A stretch of DNA of 64,000 bases from NCBI GenBank assembly GCA_039654915.1, contig CM077594.1:98780893-98844892 (forward strand), in the 5' to 3' direction. Both the position numbers and the translations under genes were made by a program. The notes below the pieces were generated by a model. That model was given only the letters and a program-made list of their open reading frames with translations. It was not told where the DNA came from and did not search any database. Below, piece by piece: positions 32,092-41,369 of the stretch (its first letter is position 1; each line of letters begins with the position of its first letter). This DNA comes from Aquilaria yunnanensis. Lineage: Eukaryota; Streptophyta; Magnoliopsida; Malvales; Thymelaeaceae.

Positions 32092-32670
32092 AAATGTATG
32101 AAATTGTGTGGGATATGTGTTAAACTTGAAGCAAATTGTATTAATATGTGTGAGATATATGTTAAATTGGATGCACAATGTATTAAACTGGAAATGAAAT
32201 ATATTAAACTGTGTAGGCTATGTATGAAACTGTGCGGGATATGTGTTAAACTGAAAGTGAATTGTATTAATATGTGTGAGATAAGTATTAAACTAGAAGT
32301 GAAATATATTAAACTGTGTGGGATATGTATTAAACTAGAAGTGAATTGTGTGGGATATGTGTTAAAGTTGAAGCAAATTGTATTAATCTGTATGAGATAT
32401 GTATTAAACTGGATGCGAAATGTATTAAACTGAAAATAAAATGTATTAAATTGTGTGGGCTATGTATGAAACTGTGTGAAATATGTGTTAAATTGAAAGT
32501 AAATTGTATTAATATGTATGGGATATGCATTAAATTGAAAGTGAAATGTATTAAACTGTGTGTGATATGTATTAAAATGGAAGTGAATTGTGTTAAACTG
32601 TGTGGTCTATATATTAGACTATACGTGAAACGTATTAAACTGAAAGTGAAATATATTAATCTGTATGGTA
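32092..32670 (+). repeat. 21-bp tandem array, copy A
   Basis: Degenerate 21-bp units of the form 'attaaactg(a/t)(a/g)gtg..' repeat for about 580 bp. The plus-strand translation is a heptad series, KLCGICV KLEANCI-like, and the minus strand is also open (LIHFTFN-type units). Because 21 is divisible by 3, both strands stay open without being genes. A homologous array lies at 60,893-61,470 in copy C. Confidence 0.85.
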
Positions 32671-32679
32671 AAACCATCA

Positions 32680-34830
32680 CATGAGAAAATGAAATTGCCA
32701 TAAAAAAAAAAAATAAAACCATCAAACTCATTTTCACCACCACTACCATAATCAACATCGTCATCACCATCAGCAACAATGAAATCTTCACCACAAACAT
32801 CGCCAATACATTTTTATTTGATGCTTAAATCGTGATTCACATGATACATTAACGATTTTAGAATTTCCATTTGAAATTTTTAATATTTTGTATTATTTTT
32901 TTATTTGATTCACATGATGCCCTGTTCCTCTTTCTTTAACTTTGAATTTTAGAAATTCTCAGGCTTTGTATCTTAACGATTTCCATAATTTTTTGTAGGC
33001 ATGGATATAAATTAAAAAGAGAGGAGTCTGTCTCTACCGAACCCAGTAGCATTGTGCCTCATTAGGTATCTGTGAGTTAACAATCTGTGAGTTCATTACT
33101 TCTTGTGAAACTTGCGCTTGCTACAAAGTTTGAGCAGAAAAAATTAAAATTGCAATCCCATGGCCTAAAAGTTAATTAATTAGTGTATTTCAGATGGGAC
33201 CTTTTATTTTAATAGTTAGATTATAACTAATAGCTATATATATGCCCGTCTTTTTCATTTGGCAGTGCAGAGAATATAGCTCTACGGACTTTATCTAGTT
33301 TTGTTAGGTAATAATTAGGTCAAGTTAAACTATACATTATTCATGACATATTGTTTCATCTCCTGCCTGCCCTAAACATAGTGAAATATATATTTGATTA
33401 TAATGACAGTCTCAAAATATTGCTTTAGATTTGTCATATCTAACATAAGCCAATAGATAAGTTGTGTTGATACACCTGCACTACAAAGAAAAGGGGCTTG
33501 CTTTAAAGTTTGAGTAGAAAAAATTAAACTTGTAGTCCCATGGTACCAACGTTTGACTGGAAAACATATATTTGTTGCAGGACATCAATGTTTGCTGTCA
33601 TTCTAAACAACATCTTTGGAGTTTCCTTGTGTAAAAGAGATCACATTGTAGCTTCTCCAGTGGAAGATTAGTTTTTTGTATGTTGATGATCTTCCATATC
33701 TTGAAAAGAAAATTTTCTAAAGACCTTAAACTTCTTGTCAAACTGAGATTAATGATGATATTTGCTCTACCATTTGTGAGAGAAAGAAGCATAGAAAGTT
33801 GCACAGCCTTACTTGGATGCTCTTAGTTAGATTATTCTGCTTCTTGCCAAGGTACTGTTTGATTTTAACTTTCCGTGTAATTCATCAATCAATTTCCTCA
33901 CCATGTATCACTATTAGGCATGCTATATGAACTTCATGGTATTCAAGTGTTTATTTTGAAAATTGCATTTTGAAGTACTGAGTTCTATTTATGTTATTCT
34001 TATTTTTTCGCAGGAACAAATATGGTGTATTCTGTTGTTTTAAGGTTAGTGTCCAACAAGTGTTCTTGGCTCTTTTGTTTCAGAATTCTTTTGAACTTAA
34101 TTCTGACTTTTGGCTTGGTACATGACAGGGAAATTGATTATAATCTCTAACAATTGCTTGCTTTTGTGGAAGCCTGAGATTAAGTGCTATGCTATGCTCG
34201 CTAAAGTTGGGGTTCACCATTACAGTGGAAGTAAGGGTTTGCTGTTTCATTTTCCCTCATTTCTAGGTTGTTTCCATGAAATTTAGCGCAAATTTTATCA
34301 AGCTTAGCAACTAGTTTGTTTCTTTTACGAACTGGGTAGAAATACCTTTGCTAATACCTAGAAAAGGTCTTGGATCGTATTGAATGACTTGTAAATGCTA
34401 GGTTTCCAGTTGTGTCTGGCAAAATGCAAATTATTGTATTCTAGTTTGTTTTATGATGAGTGTGATAGGTGTAACATCTTTCCTTAATTTAGATAGAGAG
34501 CTATCTAAAAAGTTCCACAATCTGTGAGAGAAAATGGAATTATGTGAGGTTCTTCCTATATATTAAATAGCGTGGGTTGATTTGCTGTTCATTGAACAGT
34601 AGCCAGACAACGTAATTTTTTTTTCTTTCGGGTTGATTCAGCTAATGACTAAACCCTGTTTAAGTCCTTCATCGTTTGATGTGTGTTCACTAGGTTCTGA
34701 AATGTGTGTTCACTAGGTTCTGAAACTTTCTCATGTATCAACTGGGCCCCTAAATGTCATACACGCCTATAGAAACGACATTGTTTGTTTTCCCTGAACT
34801 CTACTTCCGATGTCAATATTTTCCCTCTTG
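32680..34830. other. Unassigned single-copy-like sequence, conserved in copy C
   Basis: No domain recognised. Possible exon-like scraps with splice-like borders occur (tttcgcag|gaacaaa at about 34,010; tgacag|ggaaattg near 34,130 reading [20 protein letters not shown]), suggesting a decayed host gene, but I cannot name it. Confidence 0.35.
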
Positions 34831-34837
34831 GCGAAAG

Positions 34838-36257
34838 AACACATTTAGTCCTAAACCTTTGACACTACAAAAAACAACAAAGTAATTGAACGTTTAGTCG
34901 CAAATAGTCGCAAAAAATGAGTAAATAATAATTACAGTATTTAGTCGCAAAAATCCTAGTCATAAATAAAAGTGACTGAATTGTGACTAAAAAAATTGAT
35001 TGAAAGTGTTATTGCTTTTTGTTGAGATGCTTGGGGAAAATGAACTGGAATATTAGTTGCAAATTAGCAACTAAATAATTCATTTGCTGTTTCCTAAATA
35101 ATATTTTGATGAAAATTCCTTAATTTACATAAATTATACAAAATTATAGAAAATTCCTGAAATTTCATAAAATTACTAAAATTAGAAAAAATAACAAAAA
35201 TTACAGCCAGTTACTAAAATAATTAATATGGCATAAAATTAATGAAATTACAGCCAATTACTAACATGCCCATAAAGTTATATAAATTACATAAATTTAA
35301 CAAAATGACTAAAAATCCTTAAAATCCTAAAACTACATAAAATTGCTAAAATCTGAATTAATAAAACTGCATAAAATCTTAATTAATAAGAATATAAAAA
35401 TACAACCATAACAGTAATCTTCAACAACAATTCAATAGAGAAAATTTTGAACAAAATGTGCTTGGGAAGAATATTTAAGAGGAAAAAAAAACAGAAAATG
35501 AAGCATATAAGGAAAGTATTTGCAGAAATTGAAGAACAGAAGTTGGCTAAACCGGACGTTGAGAGTAGAGGAGAAGTTGCCTGGAACTTGTGAGAAGAAG
35601 AAAAAATTCGATTTGGAAAGAATTAGGCAGCTGCTTGGGATGGAGTTAAAGCAAAAAGAAGAAAATGATGACCGTAATGGATGAGGAGAAGAAGCAGATG
35701 AGTTTTTGTTCTACAATTATGACTGAAAAGTGACTGATTTTTAAATTTTTAACCTAAAAGCGACTATTTGGCAACTACCACATGGTGACTAAAATATACG
35801 ACTAAGTTGCAATTGACTTTTAATTTTCTTTTCCAATTTGCAACTGAAAAGCGACTAAAAAAATAACTGAAGAGCTTCAGTCACAAATCAATTGCAATTT
35901 TTGTGAGCCTCACATAAAAGCAGTTTATGACTAAATTAAAAAGCAACTGAAGTCCAATTGCTCATTTTAGTCACTTTTTTGTTTTTCTATTGTAGTGTGA
36001 CCACTTTCTTAAGTCCTAAAACTTTGCAAGTTTTTATTTGAGTCCTCAAACTTTCAAAACATATCAACAATTAGTTCTAAATCATTAGCCACTTGTTTTT
36101 GGGCTATTTTTTGTACTAATTGTTTACACGCTGTGTAAGTTTTAATATTCAAATAGAAATTCGTAGAGCTTTAGCAATTAAATAGACATTCACAAAGTTT
36201 TAGGACTTAAATAGAAAAGTTTCAAAAGATTTAGGGCTAAAAATGGTCTTTTTTGTC
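34838..36257. mobile_element. MITE interrupted by a CACTA element
   Basis: The left arm aagaacacatttagtcctaa(acctttga) and the right arm read in reverse (aaagaccatttttagcccta, aatcttttgaaacttttc, tttaagtcctaaaactttg) form TIRs that repeat internally ('agtcctaaaacttt' motifs). The CACTA element at 34,863-35,997 sits inside the left arm. Confidence 0.6.
34863..35997. mobile_element. Non-autonomous CACTA element with 3-bp TSD
   Basis: Starts CACTACAAAAAACAACAAAG and ends TTTTTGTTTTTCTATTGTAGTG, the canonical En/Spm-type CACTA termini. TSD tga is at 34,860-34,862 and 35,998-36,000. Subterminal repeats of tagtcgcaaa / gtgactaaa type occur at both ends. No transposase; 1,135 bp. The left part of the copy-C counterpart begins at 63,703. 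Confidence 0.92.
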
Positions 36258-36369
36258 TTTTGTTCATTTGGCATTTATTTTATTATTCTTTTGAAAAATT
36301 TCCAAATTCATTAATAAGAGTCTTATTTTTGTATGAGTTTGGTAGCAATTATTTTCTAATAACTAAATA

Positions 36370-37733
36370 GTAAAATCCACCAGAACTCACATAGTTTTTT
36401 TTTTGTCCTAAACGGGTACTTGATCTCTAAATTGTCTTATCGAGGTACATTTCCTCTTATTACACGTTCTGTTTAACTACTTTCCATCAATTTAACCGTT
36501 AAATATAATGAAAAATGCTGATGTGACATAAATAAGCAATAAAATAAATTTTAAATATCGACTTTAATCCCCAAACTTTTATTATCACTAATTTTAGCCC
36601 ATGCAAATATGAAACTATCACTAACTTTTACAATAGTTCGGTCAAACCCTTGACCTACAGCCACCGTCACCTCCTGCTGCAGACACCGCCTCCTTACCTC
36701 CAGTTAATGTCATCGACGGATCTCCATCGTTTGAAAATGCCTCATCTAACCCAAGGTCCACTTTCTTTCCTCTCATCTTCTCCATTCACTTATCTATGTA
36801 CCCATTAGCCCTTACGATTCTCGTTCCCACTTTTTCTCTCAACCCAAACTGGCACCGCCTCCATCTTCTTATTTGCTCATTTGTTGTCGTTCGAGCAGTA
36901 ACCCGATTTCAATTTTGGCCGTCGAACTGGTGTTCCATCGTATAACCCACATCGAAACCCTGAATCTGCAAATCTCGAACCCTAATCGTGCAAATCATGT
37001 AATCCAGTGCTGCAACTTGCTCGAGAAATTCTTCAGTGCCATAAACACCACCACTTCCAGCCGTCATCGATCGTTCCTGCCCTCCAGATTCCGTCATACA
37101 TCGCCATTTTTTTTTTGTTTCAATCAATCGAAATCTGCCTTCGGAGTCCCATAGAACCTCAACAGTCATGATTTAGGGTTTGTTTCAATCAACAGGAATC
37201 TTCATCTTCATTCCTCCAGATCATGAACAGCTGTCATTGAAACCCATGGAACCCTAATAGTCATAGTCATCTCCGGCCTTTCACGATGGCCATTGTTGTC
37301 AGCCATTGGGTGGGTTTTGGTCGTTTTTGAAAGGGTAACAATAATCCTATGGTCTAGGAAACCAAATTTTCCTTGTTTGGAATCCAGTCGGTGTGCATAG
37401 CGTACAAGCTACAATAATGGTGATGGCCGGAGTGTAGAAGGAGGCAGCGGTGAAAAGTAGGAGGAGGAGAGGGATGAGGGAGGTCATGGAAAAAGTTTAG
37501 GGTTTAAAATTTTTTATAAGAAAAGTTAGAAGACTACAAGTGTTATTTTACAATTTATTTTAGTGTTTTTTTATGCTAGGTCAGTATTTTTCGTTAAACT
37601 TAACACTGAAATTAATAGAAAGTATCTGACTATAATGCGCAATAGGAGGAAATGTATCTCGATAGGACAATTTGAAGGTCAGGTACCAATTTAGGACAAA
37701 AAAATAAGCTAAGTGACCCCCGGTGGATTTTAC
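36370..37733. mobile_element. Mutator-like element with GC-rich cargo
   Basis: TIRs of about 170 bp: left gtaaaatccaccag, tttgtcctaaacgggtac, aattgtcttatcgaggtaca, tttcctcttatt; right in reverse ggtaaaatccaccggggg, tttgtcctaaattggtacc, aattgtcctatcgagataca, tttcctcctatt. Flanks share ctaataactaaata (36,356-36,369 and 37,734-37,747). The 36,650-37,470 interior is clearly GC-richer and codon-like but holds no domain I can identify, so it may be captured host sequence (Pack-MULE type). Confidence 0.8.
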
Positions 37734-37964
37734 CTAATAACTAAATATATTTAAATTAAGATATTTTTTGTTCTTTGAAACTTTTAATTATCCTTTAAGA
37801 TATTGAAAATGTATTTTTAAATTTTCATTTTTTAAAAAAATTATTTTTTAGCTTTTTTTTTTCTAAATCTAAAAACATAGAAAATTATAAACAAAAAAAA
37901 ATCTCAAATGAAAATTAAAAACTTATAAGAAAGTCTTACTTTTTATTTTTTATTTTTCAAGTAA

Positions 37965-38280
37965 CAGAGGAAAAGAACTCTTTCAGTCCTAAATTTTTTG
38001 TAGCTTTTCTATTAATTCCTACAACGTTTTGAGTTTCTATATAAGTCATAAATTTTTTTAAGTTTCTATTTAAATGTTAAAACTTTTTGAGTTTCTATTT
38101 GAGTCTTAAAACTTGTAAAATGTGTAAATAATTATTTCTAAAATTAACCCTATAATAGGTGCCAATAATTATTTAGAACTAACTATTTACGCGTTTTAAA
38201 AATCTTATAACTCAAATAAAAATTTGAAAAGTTCCACATTTAAATAGAAAAATGGTCAAAGTTTTATAATTGAATGTGTC
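37965..38280. mobile_element. Possible MITE related to the 34.8-kb family
   Basis: The left arm 'ctttcagtcctaaatttttt...cttttctattaattcc' and the right arm in reverse 'attataaaactttgaccatt...ctatttaaatg' are approximate inverted repeats with internal 'gagtcttaaaactt' motifs, as in the element at 34,838. Boundaries are uncertain. Confidence 0.4.
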
Positions 38281-38577
38281 CTCCCCTTTCCCTCTCTCGC
38301 CCGAAGAACCCCAGCCCGCAACGAAGAAGAATATACGACAACCGTGTCTTTCATCCTTTCATCGTTTTGGTTCGGACATCTGTTGTGAGAGATCGGCGAT
38401 TTCTGACGGGCACCATTAGTAGTCATCGACGAAGGATTGCAGTGAGCAGGTTTAGGGATTTGTAGGGAGCTTGATTCGAGATGTCAGTTTCCGGGAAGCT
38501 TCATTAGGAGGCATCGGCGACGGATTGCAATTGGCAGGTCTAGTGATTTCTAGGGGAGCTTGATTCGAGATAGAGGG

Positions 38578-38820
38578 GGATCTTCGCCGGAAAGTATTTG
38601 CTGAACGGCCTCGCGAAGGCCAGGACCCGATTCTCGGTTTCTTGGAGCTCCTCTAGAGTTTTGCCATAGCCGGTAAGGCAGATCGAGATTCTGTTCTCGA
38701 CGGTGGCCTTCTCGAACAGCGATTGGATCAGCGACGGCCACTGGAATCCGTATGAGACATTGAAATCGATGACGTGGATGGCACGGTTGTTGATGGTCTC
38801 CTCCCTCTCGATTATGGCGG
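38578..38820 (-). pseudogene. GRAS-family (SCARECROW-like) fragment
   Basis: On the minus strand the sequence reads ETINNRAIHVIDFNVSYGFQ, WPSLIQSLFEKATVENRIS and ICLTGYGKTLEELQETENRV. The HVIDF core with GFQWPSLIQSL and the ...TGYG.(S/T)LEELQET pattern is the VHIID region of plant GRAS transcription regulators. Only about 80 codons are present, without the leucine-repeat or SAW ends. It is bounded by a 19-bp direct repeat (cttgattcgagatagaggg at 38,559-38,577 and 38,821-38,839), as if patched into the locus. Confidence 0.8.
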
Positions 38821-38947
38821 CTTGATTCGAGATAGAGGGTCGATTGGGGGTTGAGAAACTCCAATTTGGAGAACTGGGGTTTGTGATTTCTCGGTTAAGT
38901 GTCTATCAATTTCTGGTAGTTCTCTTCTCTGATTTACTAATTTACAG

Positions 38948-39101
38948 CAAGGAAAAGTTTCTCAAGCTGAAGAAGCCATCCAAACACTATATGGAAAAGA
39001 TAGAGTCGCAAAGATTATGCGCGACTTGACAGTAGGAAATCTGGGCTCCGCAGAACCAGAAGCTGGATGGTTTGATCGATTCAGCAGCCGGTACTGGAAA
39101 G
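38948..39101 (+). pseudogene. Single exon of a plastidic glucose transporter (pGlcT-like)
   Basis: Between the acceptor tttacag and the donor g|gtaaat the frame reads QGKVSQAEEAIQTLYGKDRV, AKIMRDLTVGNLGSAEPEAG and WFDRFSSRYWK. The EPEAGWFD.FSSRYWK motif belongs to the cytoplasmic loop before the second half of plastidic glucose transporters (major facilitator superfamily). Splice sites look intact, but no neighbouring transporter exons are found, so this is a captured or stranded exon. Confidence 0.75.
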
Positions 39102-39465
39102 GTAAATATGTAATTGTTAAAGTCACTAGAATTGCATTTTGCATATCAACATTGATATAGCAATTATGCTAGCTTTCTCCTTTCTCATATTCTTTAATTT
39201 TATGGTGATTTTGTGTATAAAAAAAACAATTACCTTTATTCTTTCTTGACCGAACAACTACCTGTATTCATTTGATATCGCATGTATGCTATTATACTTG
39301 ACTAAGCAGTTAGGAAATAGGTTAACCACCCTAAGACTAGGCTTCATGCTTCAGCTTATAACTGGTTGGAGAATGTTGATAGGTACCCCCTTTTATCCAC
39401 AGCATCCAATTAAGGGTGTTGTTACATGGAATGCTTTTGTTCATTGATTTGCTTGCTTGGAACAG

Positions 39466-39568
39466 TGATGATGAGTCTGGCCAGATTATTCTTGCTAAGA
39501 GGCACTATACACGAGCAGAGGTTGATGGGAAGGACACATATGATCTCTACGATGATGCTCATGTATAT
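39466..39568 (+). pseudogene. BAH-domain exon fragment, chromomethylase-like
   Basis: After the acceptor-like ggaacag the frame reads DDESGQIILAKRHYTRAEVD and GKDTYDLYDDAHVY, ending at the donor-like gtaagaatc. The HYT.AEVDG...YDL.DDAHV pattern resembles the start of the BAH domain in plant chromomethylases (CMT). It is short, and the expected catalytic or chromodomain exons are absent. The assignment is from memory of the family pattern. Confidence 0.5.
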
Positions 39569-40174
39569 GTAAGAATCTTCTCTTACATAGAAGTTTATGC
39601 TAATTGCTGTGTAATGGTGCCATTATTAAGATCTTCAAATATATATATATATAGCTCAAATCACTACATACTTAAAACAGAGAACATATGGAAATTGTTA
39701 AAGAAATTTTTTTTATTCCTTTTGCAATGTTCACTAACAATAATATATATAATTGTGGCTGACGCTGCTCTTTTATTTATTTATTTATTTATTTTTCTAG
39801 TTGTTTGCTGGAGGCAAAGTAGCATTTGAATAAAAACATAAAAATATGTTAAACTTCCATAAGGAGTCTCTGAAAGTCACTTGAAAAAATGACTTCTTCA
39901 ATACTGGGCAAGTTTATAGAGAGTTCTGGTATCAACAAGGACTTAGAAGCTCTGGTTCTGACATTGTGTGGGAAAGGATAGTAGCCAGATTAAATTTGAC
40001 ATTGTGAATTCTTAATAATTTCTTAATTCTCATGCTTGTATGTTTATAATAGGAAAACTAAGTGGCCTTGATTACAGTGTAAGTTTCAACTTCTAGATAT
40101 TGCTTCAGTTTATTTCTCATTTTGTGCGCATGGATGGTAAGTGGTTAGTAGTGGCAACTTTTAATAATTTTTAG

Positions 40175-41365
40175 GAAGATCTTTCTATTTCTATGGACTC
40201 TGGGCAATATTTAGCTGTGAAGTTTAGTATGTTTGAAACTTTTAATTTGAAAAGTACACATACACAAGTCCCTTATGTTTCTGGAACTGAAGATTTGGCT
40301 GAATCCTCCTCCAGTTCCGTTGAGAATGAACTTAGTTTAGAAGATCCCAGCATACTCGAGATCTGGAAGCAGCAATTTGTGGATGCTTTAACGGTACATA
40401 AGCTATAGATTTTTTCAGAAATATCCCTGATAAACTGTTCTGAAAAAATTCTCTTACTTTGTCTTTGAATCAAAGGTTGGAATAACATTTCTGCTCAACT
40501 TGCACACTGGACCATGATGCAACCAGAGTATGTGCAAGATTGGTTCTTTTTTGTCATTTTTCTTTACGCAGGGTTTGAGCAACCTTCCACTACTACTATT
40601 CATTTATGTACAGTCAAGAAAAAGAAATAGGAAAAGGTTGCAGATTTTTTTTCTAAAAAAAATTGTTCACTGCAAGTTATACTGTTTAGACCATTTCATT
40701 TATCTATATTTTCGAGAGTGCTCAGCCATGTTGTTATAATTACAATACCAAGTTTCTTGCTGGTGTAGTTCAATTCATTAATTTTACAGTGTGGGTTGTG
40801 CAACTTACTTATATGTTTCATCTTATGTTTAACTTATTCGTTTGATTTGAGGGAATGCTTCCTGTCGTCCTCGTCTAGGATATCTATGCAATATAATAAT
40901 AAATTTTTGGTTTCTCATACAGTTGGAAAAGGCAGAACCAATGAAGTTTGACAGAAAACGTATACAGATAGCAAAATTGCTCTGGCACTTGCTTCTTGCG
41001 CCATGGAGACTTCTGTTTGCTTTTGTGCCTCCCTATCTCATGGGTGGATTGCCTTCATTTCCTCTTTGTTATTTGTTAGTGGGGTAGCATGCATTGTAAC
41101 GAAGCTGACAGATCTTATTAGCTGGGTCATGGGTTTTTCCTCTCTTGAAAACTAAAGAAGGACTCAGATGACTGTTGAGCAATAGCTCCAACCACAGTAT
41201 AATTAACCCAATACGTTAGCATGTAGATGTCAGCAATTTAATATCTTCTTTTATTTGCCATTGATTTCAGGAGTGAATCCTTATGTTATTGGTTTTGAGC
41301 AGCTGCTGGACTTTCAAGGTTTGGAGCTTCATGTAACAACAAGCAGCCTCAGAGTTTTCAACAGC
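40175..41365 (+). pseudogene. MHX: Mg2+/H+ exchanger MHX-like, three exons with a frameshift
   Basis: Exon 1 (40,175-40,393): MDSGQYLAVKFSMFETFNLK ... ILEIWKQQFVDALT. Exon 2 (40,923-41,132): [26 protein letters not shown], a frameshift at about 41,035, then [20 protein letters not shown] and [11 protein letters not shown]. Exon 3 (from 41,271): GVNPYVIGF, after which similarity decays with further shifts to about 41,365. Splice phases across the 41,132/41,271 intron are kept (G split codon). These match the loop and second transmembrane half of plant MHX vacuolar cation exchangers (NCX superfamily). The N-terminal half and the last helices are missing, so it is a fragment. Confidence 0.75.
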
Positions 41366-41369
41366 TGAT

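Larger units (their letters stand above)
20735..36000. repeat. Segmental duplication, copy A
   Basis: Collinear and direct with copy C (53,613 to window end). The left limit is where gagaaa-cctcctcatt begins in both. It holds the F-box gene and everything to the CACTA element. Copy A has the extra hAT (20,901-24,032) and retains a 1,226-bp stretch (30,741-31,966) missing from C. Copy C has an extra Stowaway MITE and a 45-bp stretch near 63,345. The right limit in A cannot be fixed because C is cut by the window end. Confidence 0.85.

Noticed and set aside
32098..32684. Long open frames on both strands (111-158 codons) as new repeat proteins
   Set aside because: They are produced by a 21-bp tandem unit, which keeps frames open on both strands; no start context, domain or codon bias supports a gene.
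36909..37169. 86-codon minus-strand gene inside the Mutator-like element
   Set aside because: GC-rich interior gives open frames on both strands, and no domain or splice context is recognisable.
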